From: Symbiodinium natans
Taxonomy: Eukaryota; Sar; Dinophyceae; Suessiales; Symbiodiniaceae
Length of the DNA stretch: 64,000 bases
Assembly (NCBI GenBank): GCA_905221605.1
Contig: CAJNDS010002490.1
Location: 598,501 to 662,500, forward strand
Direction: 5' to 3'
A program made the position numbers and the translations under genes. The notes under the pieces are model-generated. The model was given only the letters and a program-made list of their open reading frames with translations, was not told the DNA's origin and ran no database searches. Below, piece after piece: positions 11,878-22,469 of this stretch; within the stretch, counting starts at the first letter, position 1, and each line of letters opens with the position of its first letter.

Positions 11878-11975
11878 AGGGTCTAGGGTTTTAGTGTTTA
11901 GGGTTTAGGGTTTAGGGTTTGGGTTTTTAGGGTTTAGGGTCTAGGGTCTAGGGTTTAGGGTTTAGGGTTTATAGG
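11878..11975. repeat. Telomere-like TTTAGGG array, degenerate
   Basis: TTTAGGG units are mixed with TCTAGGG and longer variants. The array lies at the 3' end (minus sense) of the intron before the 11,806-11,857 exon. Confidence 0.9.
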
Positions 11976-12166
11976 GTTTAGGGGGCGAGATTCTCTTTAG
12001 CCCAGTAACCACCGTCTAAGACACTGTTTCGGCTTGGTTACTTTATCAGGGAACCTTGAATTGAGCCACAAGAGGGGACCAAGGATTCTAAACCCTGAGC
12101 CCTAGCCCTAAACCCTGAACCCTTAAGCCTATATAAACCCTGAAGCCCCCCTGAACCCTAAGCAAC

Positions 12167-12228
12167 TTCCGGCGGCCTCGTCCTACGCAACTTTCTGGGC
12201 ACGCGTCCACCATGAAAGATGGGTTGGC
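12167..12228 (-). CDS. Exon: C-terminal half of ShKT domain 2
   Basis: Minus strand: acceptor CGTGCAG|G and donor AA|GTTGC. The frame reads ANPSFMVDACPESC, the second half of a ShKT six-cysteine domain (GEC..NP.FM...CP.SC). The 14,607-14,645 exon supplies the first half and joins it in phase 0. ShKT domains are common accessory domains in enzymes and secreted proteins, and nothing here implies a toxin. The closing cysteine would come from a further exon that I could not identify. Confidence 0.75.
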
Positions 12229-12261
12229 CTGCACGAGCTTAGGCTCGAAAGTTTAGGGTGT

Positions 12262-12460
12262 AGAGGGTGTTTGGTTTAGGGTTTAGGGTTTAGGGTGTAT
12301 AGGTTTAGGATTTAGGGTGTATAGGGTTTAGGGTTTAGGGTGTATAGGGTTTAGGGTTTAGGGTTCTGGTTGAGGGTTTAGGGCTCAGGGCTTAGGGTTT
12401 AGGGTGTACAGGGTTTACCGTTTAGGGCTTAAGGTTTAGGGTTTAGGGCTTCGGGTTTCT
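12262..12460. repeat. Degenerate TTTAGGG/GTGTAGGG array
   Basis: Units alternate between TTTAGGG and TGTATAGGG-like variants. It lies upstream (minus sense) of the 12,167-12,228 exon. Confidence 0.85.
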
Positions 12461-12580
12461 GGTTTTAGGGTGTCTGTTTGCGCCTCAGGCGGTTCTTGGC
12501 TTGGTGTGTTTTGCGGGCTTTTGGGGCTGAGGATGTGTTGAGGTGTAGCTGTTCTCTGGGAAACTAAGGGCCCAGATCTT

Positions 12581-13052
12581 CTATTTGCTTGAGAATCCCC
12601 GAAAACATGAAAAAAACAGAACTTCCTTAGAAGGGCAATCTAGAGTTTTTTGATCTTTTGTTTTTTTCAGGGCAGGGGGGGCAGGGGGTTCTTAAGCAAA
12701 AAGTAGTTCTCGGATCCCTGAAAGGCAGCATAGTCCTGCATGGCAGTACCGCTGGCGGTGCGTGGTTGCTTTGCTTCCCCGCGGGTGTGGGCTGTCATTT
12801 TCTTGTGGGATATCCGCAGGCCATACAGCTTGCGTGATAAGCCACCCCTTGCGGGGGCTCTTCAGCCTGTGGGTTAAAAGTGTGCATGGCAGCCACTTTC
12901 GCTCAGATAGAAGCACATGCGGCGCAACATGCATGTGCAGAATTGTTTTTTGCACCCACCCGGCCCTCCCTGGGAGTGGATTCTACGCCGCCGCTTCGCG
13001 AGGGACATAGGCATACTTGCATTTCTTCGACCACCACGTTCAAAGAGGAGAC
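12581..13052. other. MITE E copy plus unassigned GC-rich sequence
   Basis: 12,581-12,707 is a family E element. 12,710-13,040 is GC-rich, with overlapping open frames on both strands of up to 87 codons. No splice boundary or motif lets me choose one. It lies inside the intron implied by the ShKT domain 2 join. Confidence 0.4.
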
Positions 13053-13117
13053 CCTAAACCCTAAACCCTAAACCCTAAACCCTAAACCCTAAACCCTAAA
13101 CCCTAAACCCTAAACCT
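13053..13117. repeat. Telomere-like array (CCCTAAA)n, about 9 units
   Basis: A perfect array within the large intron implied between the two halves of ShKT domain 2. Confidence 0.97.
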
Positions 13118-13346
13118 CAAAGCAGACGGCCGATACCTGAGCCGACCGTTGTCAGCAGCTTAGTACGTTCCTAAGTTAGGGTCCTTTCGTTGGGACGTTT
13201 TCCTTAAACTAAGGTAGTTATATGAAGTAGGGTATATATTTCTTGTATCCCCAAAAGGACACCCGGTATATACACTCACCAATATTAAAAAGGAACCTTG
13301 TATACACTCACCAAAAACAGTAGTATAAACCCTGTTTCATATAGTC

Positions 13347-13445
13347 CGGTAACATGGTCCCTACCTGCCCTTGGGTTTTATAGGGTACATAAAGGGCATA
13401 TCAGGGCTCCCTGTTAAGGGCCCATATTAAGGACCCATGTAACTG
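13347..13445. repeat. MITE family G, copy 3
   Basis: Starts GTAACATGGTCCCTACC and ends GGACCCATGTAACT. CCCTAAAC follows it directly. Confidence 0.7.
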
Positions 13446-13746
13446 AACCCTAAACCCTCAATGGACTCTCTAGTGTGAAGGTTGCATGCATTCGGGGAAT
13501 CCTGGCGGTGGAGGTTCTCAAAGGCGTGCCTGACATAGATTCCGAAAAATAGTCCTCTTCAACCCAATAAGGGAAATAAAAAACATGTCTCAAGGGCCTA
13601 CCGAGTACTTAGGGGGCTACTAGTGGAGTAGGGAAGGAACGTGCCGCGCACTTAGGAAGAAAGCCAACTCTTTAGGGCTTCCCCACGCCTTAGAACGGAA
13701 AGCCAACTTAGAACATTTAGGGTTTGGGGTTAAGAGTTTAGGGTCC

Positions 13747-13852
13747 ACTTCTTGGAGGTTGATGGTACTTATCACCCAGTCAGAACTGTATTCATAATTG
13801 GAGTTATAAATGCTGTTATGATTGGGTCATTAAGTACCATGAATCTCCCAGC
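13747..13852. repeat. MITE family A, copy 2 (short)
   Basis: CTTGGAGGTTGATGGTACTT at the left and AAGTACCATGAATCTCCC at the right, with a shortened interior. Confidence 0.75.
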
Positions 13853-14606
13853 AACCAAGTAACTAGGTGAAAACCGATCACACGATCACACCTGCGACGA
13901 ATGGATTGTTAACCCTCCACACAGGGGAGTTCCCAGGAGTGTACCTCATCTAAGGTTTCCATAAGAGCTTCTACAAGAGTAGGGTTCGTACTGGGTTTCG
14001 GGTTTTGGGTTCAGGAGGAACCTGAGCCCCAAAAAAGGTAATTCGGGCCTACTCTGGGTCCTAGTAGCCCTAAACCCTAAACATGAAAAGAAGGAAATGA
14101 GGGCCTCCTCTGAGTGCCAGGATTGTATAAGGGGCAAAGGGGGAAACCTCCCCCACCCGAAGTTGCCCCGGAACCCTGAGAGCGGGCGAGCCCTAAACCC
14201 AAACTAGGGTTTAGGGTCTAGGGTCTAGGGTTTAGGGTTTAGGGTTTGGGGTTTGGGGTTTAGGGTTTTGGTGGGCCGAGAGTTCGGGTTTAAAATTTAG
14301 GGGCCTTAGAGTTAGGGTTTCGGGTTAAGGGGGATGAGGGTTTAGGGATTTAGGATTTAGGGTTTAGGGTTTGGGGTTTAGGGTTTAGGGTTTAGGGATG
14401 GCTTAGGGTTGTAGGGTTTTAGGGTTTTGGGAGGGGACTAAGGGGTTTAGAGATCAGACCTCCCAGTTGCCCTTGAGAGGCAATGCAGGGCCCCTAAGGT
14501 CGGTTGTCAAGGAACAAAAGAGGGTTACGGAGGAGCTTAGGGTTTAGGGTTTAGGGTTTAGGGTTTAGGGTTTAGGGCTCTAAGCCCTGAAGCCTTCCCG
14601 ACAGGC

Positions 14607-14645
14607 CTCGCACTCGCCAGCCTCCGCCCACGAAGAGCAGTGGGC
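14607..14645 (-). CDS. Exon: N-terminal half of ShKT domain 2
   Basis: Minus strand: acceptor CTGCTGCAG|G, 13 codons reading AHCSSWAEAGECE, and a GC donor (GAG|GCCTGT). This is the C..WA..GECE part of a ShKT domain. Joined in phase 0 to the 12,167-12,228 exon it completes the GEC-x-NP-x-FM signature. Its sister exon at 17,004 has the same boundaries and almost the same residues, so the domain-plus-intron unit was duplicated. Confidence 0.8.
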
Positions 14646-15064
14646 CTGCAGCAGTATAGCGAGGCCAATGAAGCTTGAGAGGTTTGGTGATTGCGGGGGC
14701 TTTGAACTTTGGTTATGTTTAGGAGGATACTTGAGTTTAGGGCGTGGGGGCCCCTTCCGTCACCAGGGCCAAGCATTGGTTCGAAGTGCTCCCCCGAATC
14801 GTTGGTGGCCGCCCGCACTGCTCCTACCCCTTCGGGGGAAGCGTCCGTCATCATCATGACGCTTGGCTTGACAAGCACCAAAGTTTCGCTTCGCACCAGC
14901 CAAGTCTCCGGGATTCCAGTATAATCCTGTAGGGGCCATGAAGGAATGCGAGCACTTATGCCGCCACCCAGAATTACGCAACAGTCTCTCGTCTGTTTTT
15001 TTTTTGAGGGGGGGGATCTGAAGGAATTAAACCCGAATTGAACTCTCTACGAACCTCTGAGTTT

Positions 15065-15115
15065 CCCTAAACCCTAAACCCTAAACCCTAAACCCTAAAC
15101 CCTAAACCCTAAACC
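15065..15115. repeat. Telomere-like array (CCCTAAA)n, about 7 units
   Basis: A perfect array left of an open minus-strand segment at about 15,120-15,180 that reads WSLRAMECFAKHWW. That segment is a possible but unproven exon. Confidence 0.95.
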
Positions 15116-15242
15116 AACCCAAGAGAGCCACCAATGCTTAGCAAAGCATTCCATGGCTCGAAGGGACCACTCTCTCAGGGTAGGGTTTAAACCTTGGGGT
15201 TTTAGGGATGAGGGTTCTGAGTTTGGGGTAGGTTGTAGAAAT

Positions 15243-15281
<39 letters not shown>

Positions 15282-15669
15282 GTGGTTTGGGCTTAAGGGG
15301 TCTCTTCCTCAAGTATGTTAAGAACTCGGCTCCCAGTGCACCTTGTCGTAGCCCGCCTCGCTGCGGGCGGTCGGTCGGGGCCCTGGCAAAAGGGTATCGG
15401 GTTTAGGGTTTAGGGTTTCGGGTTTAGGGTTTTGGGTTTAGGGGGGGCTTAGGGTTAAGCCCGAAACCCTGTAGCTACCGGCACATGCCCTGTGCCTTTA
15501 ATCAGCGGGGGGGGGGTGGGGGCGGCGGGCAGGCACAGGGAGGCGGTTCAGATTCAGGGTTACGTTAAGGGTTTCATGCCGGTGGCAGCAATGGGTGATA
15601 CAGCGAAGAATCTACCCTAAACCCTAAACCCTAAACCCTAAACCCTAAACCCTAGAACCCAAAACAGAC

Positions 15670-15721
15670 CTCGCCGGCTGCAGCTCGATTCGCAGCTGTC
15701 CCACATGAAGCCAGGGTTGGC
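15670..15721 (-). CDS. Exon: C-terminal half of ShKT domain 1
   Basis: Minus strand: acceptor TTTGAGAG|G, 17 codons reading ANPGFMWDSCESSC then SRR, and a donor CGAG|GTCTGT. It joins the 17,004-17,040 exon in phase 0 to give a continuous ShKT signature. Telomere-like arrays at 15,614-15,655 and 15,748-15,815 flank it in inverted orientation. Confidence 0.85.
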
Positions 15722-15747
15722 CTCTCAAACGCTCCGGTGGTCTCACT

Positions 15748-15815
15748 TGGGTTTAGGGTTTAGGGTTTAGGGTTTAGGGTTTAGGGTTTAGGGTTAGGGT
15801 TTAGGGTTTAGGGTA
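15748..15815. repeat. Telomere-like array (TTTAGGG)n, about 9 units
   Basis: In minus sense these are the CCCTAAA copies at the 3' end of the intron between the two halves of ShKT domain 1. Confidence 0.95.
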
Positions 15816-16007
15816 TAGGGCTTAGGGCTTAGGATTTAGGGGATCAGGGTTTAGGGTTGATTTTGAGGGCAAAGGTGGGTTTGGGGCTTGTGGCTTTGTA
15901 GCTCTCATGTGGGTATACTAGGGGGGATTTGTGGACCCCTTTGCAAAAGTAAATTTCGATGGGTTCTTCGGGTATATAGGGATTACGACCTGTCGAAGTT
16001 TTGTGCG

Positions 16008-16150
16008 CCTGTGCGTGTGCGTGTGCGTGTGCGTGTGCGTGTGCGTGTGCGTGTGCGTGTGCGTGTGCGTGTGCGTGTGCGTGTGCGTGTGCGTGTGCGT
16101 GTGCGTGTGTGTGTGTGTGTGTGCGTGTGCGTGCGCGTGTGCGCACGTGT
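16008..16150. repeat. (GTGTGC)n microsatellite passing to (GT)n
   Basis: About 16 GTGTGC hexamers are followed by GT dinucleotides, a GTACGTAC run (16,172-16,190) and a decayed GT/CT-rich tail to about 16,310. Every reading frame is open, so long apparent ORFs here are artefacts. Confidence 0.97.
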
Positions 16151-16587
16151 TTGTTTGTTTGTGTGTGTGTGTGTACGTACGTACGTACGTACTGTGTCCG
16201 TCTCCGTCTTCGCGTCTGTGTCTATCTCTGTGTCTGTGTATGTGTCTGTGTGTCTCTGCGTATGTCTGTCTGCCTGTGTGTCTCTCTCTGTGCATGCGTG
16301 TGTTGTTTGTGGGTCCTGTCCCCTTTTCAACCCAACCTCAAGTCAGCTGGAATTAAAGAATAATTACAGCCCCTGCTCCCCAACCTCCCCCACCCCAAAC
16401 AAAACAAACCCTACACCCTAAACCCTAAACCCGAAACCCTAAACCCTAAACCCTCCCCAAAAACACACCCAAAACTCAGGGAGACCCAAGATGCCCCAAC
16501 AAGGACGCTGCGCAACCCTCAACACCGGATTCGCCACAGCCCAACACTCCCAACAATGATTTTGGGGTTTAGGTTTAGGGTTTCAAG

Positions 16588-16749
16588 AGTCACCTAGGAA
16601 TCAAAAGGGTGCCCCTTTTTGGTTTTAACAAGTGAATTAGGGCCTACTCTGGGTCCTAGTAGCCCTAAACCCTAAACCTTAAACCCTGAACCTTAAACCC
16701 TAAACCCTAAAAAACAAGGGATAAGGGCCTGCTCTGGGTCGTAGATGAG
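16588..16749. repeat. MITE family B, interrupted by telomere-like repeats
   Basis: The family B body and its GGGCCTACTCTGGGTCCTAG end are present at 16,588-16,662. A short CCCTAAA block and a second partial B end (GGGCCTGCTCTGGGTC) follow. Confidence 0.6.
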
Positions 16750-16859
16750 CCTCTGATCCTTATAGCTTGAGATCTAAGACCTGAATCCTGAACTGCTACA
16801 GCCTAAAGCCTAAACCCATCAGAGACCCCCCTCCTCCAAAACCCTCCAACCTAGAACCT

Positions 16860-16955
16860 CTAAACCCTAAACCCTAAACCCTAAACCCTAAACTCTAAAC
16901 CCTAAACCCTAAACCCTAAAGCATAAACCCCAAACCCTAAACCCTAAACCCCTAA
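16860..16955. repeat. Telomere-like CCCTAAA array
   Basis: About 12 units with few variants. In minus sense these are the TTTAGGG copies near the 5' end of the intron between the ShKT domain 1 exons. Confidence 0.95.
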
Positions 16956-17003
16956 GAAATCCCTAGAACAACCCTAAAGACCCCCAAGCCCTCGAAGTCG
17001 AGC

Positions 17004-17040
17004 CTCGCACTCCCCCGCCTCTGCCCAGGAGGCGCAGTGC
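17004..17040 (-). CDS. Exon: N-terminal half of ShKT domain 1
   Basis: Minus strand: acceptor CCGCAAG|G and a GC donor (GAG|GCTCGA). The frame reads HCASWAEAGECE, the core of a ShKT domain. Splicing to 15,670-15,721 in phase 0 supplies the NP-x-FM half. The implied intron is 1282 nt, with TTTAGGG near its 5' end and CCCTAAA near its 3' end. Confidence 0.85.
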
Positions 17041-17055
17041 CTTGCGGATGGAGGT

Positions 17056-17350
17056 TCAGGGTTTAGGGTTTAGGGTTTAGGGTTTAAGGTTTAGGGTTTA
17101 GGGTTTAGGGTTTGGGGTTTGGGGTTAGGGCTTAGGGTTTAGGGTTTGGGGTTTGGGGTTTAGGGCTTAGTGTTTAGGGCTTGGGGATTTGGGTTTGGGG
17201 ATTAGGGGTTGGGGTTTGGGGTTTAGGGCTTAGGGTTTAGGGCTTGGGGATTTGGGTTTGGGGAGTAGGGGTTGGGGTTTGGGGTTTGGGGTTTGGGGTT
17301 TGGGGTTTAGGGTTCGGGGTTCAGGGGTGAGGGTTTTAGGGTTTAGGGGG
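17056..17350. repeat. Mixed TTTAGGG/TTTGGGG array
   Basis: The array contains telomere-like heptamers and homogenised TTTGGGG blocks. The phrase GGGCTTGGGGATTTGGG recurs at about 17,176 and 17,240, so part of the array was duplicated. Confidence 0.9.
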
Positions 17351-17809
17351 TAATGCCCTTTCCGATAGACCCTCAACCCTGAAAACCGCGAAGCTCTAAA
17401 GCCAAAACTTAAGCACCCTGAGCCCTGCACAGAAAAACGAAGACAAACTCAAAGATCCTTTAGCTCTAAACCCTGAACCCGAAACCTTAAACCCCTTCAA
17501 AATCCTTGTGGTCCCGTAAGCTAAGTAAAATCCTGCAGGTTCGGGGTCTTGAGGGGCGGTGAAAGAATCCAGGGAGCCCAACTGACCCCTTAACCAAAGA
17601 AAAAACATCAACATTTCTAGGGTTTAGGGTTTAGGGTTTAGGGTTTATTAGTTAAGGGATATTGGCTTCCCAAACAACTCAAGGAAAGCCTTTAGGACCC
17701 AAGGGAAAGGGTCTAGGGTTTCGGGCTTGCAACATGCAAACATGTACAAGCCCCAAACCCCAAACCCCAAACCCCAAACTCCAAACCCTAAACCCTGAAC
17801 CCCTAGCCA

Positions 17810-17995
17810 TCCCCTCCCCCCCCTCCCCCCCTCCCCCACCCCCCCCTTTCCCCCCCTTCCCACACCCCCTCCCCCCCCCCCTCCCCCCCCCTCCCCCCCC
17901 CTCCCCCCCCCCTCACCCGCTCCCCCCCGCCCTGCCGCCCTCACCCCTCACCCCCCCCCCCCCCCCCCTCCCCCCCCCTCCCCCCCCTCCCTTAA
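17810..17995. repeat. Poly-C/CT-rich simple tract
   Basis: A 180-bp run of C interrupted mainly by T. A family E half-element follows at 18,001. Open frames through it are low-complexity artefacts. Confidence 0.95.
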
Positions 17996-18404
17996 GGCCA
18001 CTGTTTGCTTAAGAACCCCAACAAAAAAAAGAGCTAATAATCCCACCTTGCCTTCTCTACACAAGAGTATTTCTATTCTTTCGGGTGCCCTCAGGCAATG
18101 CGTTGATGCTTCGAAGGACCCCCTACTTAGCATATTTTATCCCCTAATTCAAACGGAAACCGGGCTCCCGCACCACCAATGGACCCTCGAGGCCGAAAGA
18201 CGAAAGAGCGCATTCAAAAAAATGATACTACAACGATCTACATTGGACCCGCCAGGGACCCGAAGCCCTAAACCCAAAACCCATCGCAGATGGAATCCGA
18301 AGGAATTCGGTGAATACACACGTTACACCACCATACCATACCACCCTAAACCCTCATTAGCACTTGTTACTCAAAGGGGGGGTCCCGAGGGATAAGCACT
18401 ACAC

Positions 18405-18482
18405 CCTAAACCCTAAACCCTAAACCCTAAACCCTAAACCCTAAACCCTAAACCCTAAACCCTAAACCCTAAACCCTAAACC
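18405..18482. repeat. Telomere-like array (CCCTAAA)n, 11 units
   Basis: A perfect array ending directly at the donor side of the 18,488-18,572 exon (minus sense). Confidence 0.97.
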
Positions 18483-18487
18483 GACAC

Positions 18488-18572
18488 CTGCGAAGACATC
18501 GAGGCCCAGACTGATGCTGGTCCGCAGCAGCGGAGGGTGGAAAAAGAGACGCCTCGCTCCATTTACAATGTC
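18488..18572 (-). CDS. Candidate micro-exon, hypothetical
   Basis: Minus strand: acceptor ATGTTTTCAG|G and donor GCAG|GTGTCG. The 28 codons include DIVNGARRLFFHPPLLR and SLGLDVFA. The MITE F end (GGGTTCCCCTACTACCCC) lies just upstream. It could be an upstream exon of the ShKT gene. Confidence 0.55.
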
Positions 18573-18599
18573 CTGAAAACATGGGTTCCCCTACTACCC

Positions 18600-19356
18600 C
18601 CCCAAGGTTTAGGGTTTAGGGCTTAGGGCTTAGGGTTTAGGAATTAGGGTTTAGGGTTTAGGGTTTCCCTATTACCCCCCTCTACACTCCCCCCCCCTTG
18701 GCTCCCTCCTCAAATAACCTTAATTCGGCTTGACTATCCCCAAATGGCCTTACTTATGCAAAAAAAACTAAGGGAAGGGGGGGGGGGGGGGGGGGGTAGG
18801 AAAGTAGGGGAACCATAGTAGGGGAACCCATGATTAAAGGGGGGGGCGGGATGCCAAAGGTGGAAGGAACCTACCTTGAGCCCTAAACCCCTAAACTCTC
18901 CCGGACGCACAAGGCAAAAATGGGGTAGTAACAGAAATTTGGTAGGCTTTAGGTTTCTCAGGACCCGCAAACCATACTCTTTCAGGCCTGCCGCAAATAG
19001 TAGTTCGGACTAATGTTGGAGGTTCCGAAAGAAAAAATGAGGATCGCAGTACTTTGGGGCATATTTCTATAAAACCCAAGCCACATGTGAAGAGGAAGGA
19101 TTCTAGTCATTTGATACCCCAAAAGCACACCGACCATACACGGAAATAAAAGAAATCACTCTATTTTTCAGCGTACTGATGTATTTACAATGCATTGGCA
19201 TGTGCAAAGCAGAAGAGGGTTAAAGTAAATAGAACTGAAATGCAAATCAGTTGGAGCAACAGTTCAGAGAAATTAATATCAACGAGATAGCCTTCTTGCA
19301 GGTACTATTGGCACAAACCAGCTGCGTTTAAGACACATCAGGAGCCCTATATGCAC
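18600..19356. other. MITE F, poly-G tract and a UTR-like stretch
   Basis: 18,662-18,840 is a MITE F element with a poly-G run (18,778-18,796). From about 19,080 to 19,356 the DNA is less GC-rich and free of telomere-like repeats. It follows a stop codon on the minus strand and may be a 3' UTR. Confidence 0.5.
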
Positions 19357-19442
19357 TTATTGTAGACCCCATTCGGCCTCCATGCGGAAACCCTTTCGGG
19401 CCACGTTGGAAAGCCCTTGCACAGACGAGTCTTCACTACCAT
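19357..19442 (-). CDS. Candidate terminal exon with stop codon
   Basis: Minus strand: acceptor TTCTTAAGCAG| lies inside the terminal repeat of a family E MITE. The open frame includes GSEDSSVQGLSNVARKGF and MEAEWGLQ, then TAA at 19,359-19,357. A repeat-free stretch follows. Product unknown. Confidence 0.5.
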
Positions 19443-19849
19443 CTGCTTAAGAACCCAAAGAGAATGCAAAATAATAATCCCTGTGTTGCCCCTGTAAGAA
19501 AGAATACTTCTATTTTTGGGGCGTTCATAAGCAATTAGTTGTTCAGATTAAGCCCTACAAGCCCTAAAGCCCAAGGAAAAAAGAAGGCACTGAACCCAGC
19601 CCTAAGCACCAAAGCCTAGAGTTGACATACAAAACAGAGCTGGACTCTAAAGGAAACCCTTATAGGGGGGGGGGGGGGGGGGTAATCCGCATATCTACTC
19701 TTTGCCGAAGAACCCCTCAAAAACACCAAGATGAGAATCCTTGTGTTTGCCCTTAATTCCAAGGGAGATTTTTTTTTAACAAATCTGTCATGGGGAGTTC
19801 TTAAGCAAATCGCAAGGTATCCCTCCCTTCCTGCTTACCAATACACTAC

Positions 19850-19902
19850 CCCCTGCTGTCTGACAGGCGGCTGCAAGCAAAGCTGCCAGCGCCCGGGAAG
19901 AC
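19850..19902 (-). CDS. Candidate micro-exon, hypothetical
   Basis: Minus strand: acceptor GCCTTCTTGCAG|G, 17 codons reading VFPGAGSFACSRLSDSR, and a GTAGTG donor. It may belong to the gene that ends at 19,357. Confidence 0.5.
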
Positions 19903-20181
19903 CTGCAAGAAGGCCCACTTCTACATCTTAGGGTTTAGGGTTTAGGGTTTAGAGTTTTAGGGTTTAGGAATTTAGGTTTAGGGTTTAGGGTTTTAGGGTT
20001 TTAGGGTTTTAGGGTTTTAGGGTTTTAGGGTTCTAGGGTTTTAGGGTTTAGGGTGTAGGGTTTAGTGTTTAGAGTACAGTACCAACCTCGGGGTCCCTAA
20101 GCCCTCAGCCCTATAATGGAGGGCTTGGGCCTGGGCCTTCGGGGCTCTGTTAACCACACCACCACATGCCACGGCCCCTAC

Positions 20182-20300
20182 CATGCGCTCCCAGAGATCA
20201 CGATCTGGACCTCAAAGGCTATGCAAAGAAGGGAAGAAAGGCGTGCGAGCGATCTTTTCGAGCGAGATCCAGGTGCGCGGAGCTCTTCCAAAAACACGCG
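20182..20300 (-). CDS. Candidate exon, hypothetical
   Basis: Minus strand: acceptor CTTCTTATCTCAAG| with a good pyrimidine tract, 39 open codons and a GTAGGG donor. The frame includes RVFLEELRAPGSRSKRS and CIAFEVQIVISGSA. An antisense frame is also open, which lowers confidence. Confidence 0.45.
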
Positions 20301-21114
20301 CTTGAGATAAGAAGAGGTACGAACGCAGACACACATACAGACCGCGATCTACAGCTCAAGAAAAACCCCCCGATGTCGTACTGACAGAACATGGAAAAAC
20401 TCAATAGTGAACCTCCCCCCCCCCCGGCCAGCCCCTGCTGTGAACCGTTCAATGTGACCCGATGTTATCAAGAAAAGACGACTCCGAGAAGGTTCGTCCG
20501 AAAACCCTGCTAAAGCAGAGGTGAACACAAATCTATCTACGCGAGTTTTTTCGTGGTTCTTGGCATGATTATTAATTCCTACTTTGAAGAATATTGAGGA
20601 ATTATTGTACTTTTTGTTGGTTTTAATAGGGCTTAGGGTTCCGGGTTTACGGTGGCTAGGGTTTCGGGTTAATAGGGATCAGGAGACCGGGCTGAGGGTT
20701 TAGGCTTTATGGGTTCAAGATTTAGGGTTCCAGGTTTGGGCTTCATGTGGTTTGGAGTTGAGGCTTTCGAGGGTTCAGGGTTTAGGGTCTGTGGGGCTTT
20801 ACAGTGTAGTCTAAGAAACACCATGCTCTCATTGGCAATTTCAGAGTTGAAGTTCGAGCCATCGCATTTCGTTGATGCCATTTCCATCATTACACGAGGT
20901 AAAGGCATCGATTTCTTCCATCAAGCACCATAGGGGCCTGAACAATTAGAATCGGTGTTTGTTTTTTTTTTTGGGGGGGGATTGTTATAGTATAATCATA
21001 GAGGGACGCAAAGGGAAGATTATGAGTGCTTATTCCGACCTCTAAATAAGGCGCTTGGGTAGATCTTCCTTCGCAGGTTTCAGGCCAGGGTAAGGGGGTA
21101 TGACATGCTGCCAG

Positions 21115-21168
21115 GTTTAGGGTTTAGGGTTTAGGGTTTAGGGTTTAGGGTTTAGGGTTTAGGGCCTC
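21115..21168. repeat. Telomere-like array (TTTAGGG)n, about 7 units
   Basis: A perfect array downstream (minus sense) of the 21,209-21,276 exon. Confidence 0.97.
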
Positions 21169-21208
21169 TGCATCAGCACTTTCAGCAGTACTCCACATGC
21201 CAGCTTAC

Positions 21209-21276
21209 AATGATCGGGTATGCCAGAGAGGAACTCGTGTAAACTCTTTGGCGAGCTCCTTTGAGCTGAACCGCTG
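21209..21276 (-). CDS. Candidate micro-exon, hypothetical
   Basis: Minus strand: acceptor AAAACCCACAG| and a GTAAGC donor. The 22 codons include QRFSSKELAKEFTRVPLW. The donor matches the canonical consensus well. Confidence 0.55.
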
Positions 21277-22141
21277 CTGTGGGTTTTATGGCTTGAAACT
21301 ATACTCCCTTTGAACCTTAATAAACACAACATTCTTAATATCCTCTTGGGTTTTATGTAAACAAAAATGAAACGTAATTCCCAAGCGGGATTTAGGAAAG
21401 TTTTGATCTTAAGTTTCAGAGGGTCTTAGGCTTCGGTTTTAGGTTCTATAGAGCTTGGGTTCGATGGTCTTGTAGGTTAAGGGTCTAGGGTTTAGGGTTT
21501 AGGGTTTAGGGTTTTAGGGTTTAGGGTTTTAGGGTTTAGGGTTGAGGCAATGGGATTTCAGACCCTAAGCCCTAAGACCCAAACCTGATTCCTATACCCT
21601 AAGCTAAGCCCTAAACGCCTTGTGGCTTGGTCTCTGGTTTCGGGCTTCGTGACCCTCGAGGCTCAGGCACCTAGCTGGAAGATCCAAACTCAACGACTTT
21701 ATGGTTTAGGCTTTAGGGTAGTTAGGGTTTAGGGTTTAGGGTATCAGTGCCAGTTGGGGGTTGCTTGTACACAGGAACCTCGAAGCCAAAAAGGGCAAAA
21801 CGGTACCACTCGGCTACCAAGTTTCTAAGGGGGCCCTAGCCCGAAAATAGGGAAAACAAGGTACATGTATGCCATTGCCTTCCAGTTCCGCCGCGACGTC
21901 GCCGGCGCGTCATCACGTGGCCGTCAGAAAGCGGTACAAGCTGATGTCTAAAACCTTGTTAACCCCTAACCCCTAAACCCAAAACGCATCCGGATCTGAA
22001 TCAGTTCTTGGCATGTTTGGGTGCAGGGCATGGGGCTGCATGGAGTAAGAGCTTGTGTCGAGTGGAGTTTGCTGCCGTCTTCTGCTTGCACCCGGCAACT
22101 CGGTGAGGGGGCGCCCGTTCCGAAGGTGACGAGCTGTGCTA

Positions 22142-22234
22142 CCATTTGCTTAAGAACCCTTTAGACAAAATCCTATGTTGCCCCTATCAGCAAAACAGTT
22201 CTCTTTCTGGGGGCTTCTTAAGCAAACAGTAGTG
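22142..22234. repeat. MITE family E, compact copy
   Basis: CATTTGCTTAAGAACC at the left and GGGCTTCTTAAGCAAACAG at the right, only 93 bp long. A second compact copy lies at 22,625-22,714. Confidence 0.75.
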
Positions 22235-22469
22235 TGGTATCGTGAAGGAGCTGAGGTGGTGTAAGCCTAGGTTTATGTCTTGAGACTGCTGGGAGCCCAG
22301 CCGAGCAAACTCACCCCTGGGTTTCGCAGGATGCGAAACCCTAAACCCCAAACCCTAAACCCCAAACCCCAAACCCTAAACCCCAAATCCCAAACCCTAA
22401 ACCCCTCGCTCCCAAAGTGCCTCGTGCTTACTCCGACCATGCAAAGCCCTAGCACAAGCACCCAAAACC

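Noticed and set aside
13107-13160. Minus-strand micro-exon ADNGRLRYRPSAL
   Set aside because: It lies within the intron required to join the two halves of ShKT domain 2, and its acceptor lacks the AG|G pattern.
15844-16421. Several long open frames on both strands (up to 177 codons)
   Set aside because: They run through the GTGTGC/GT microsatellite, which is open in all frames and gives only repeats of Cys-Val, His-Thr or Arg-Val.
17648-18012. Proline-rich and glycine-rich frames
   Set aside because: They are translations of a poly-C/CT tract without coding features.
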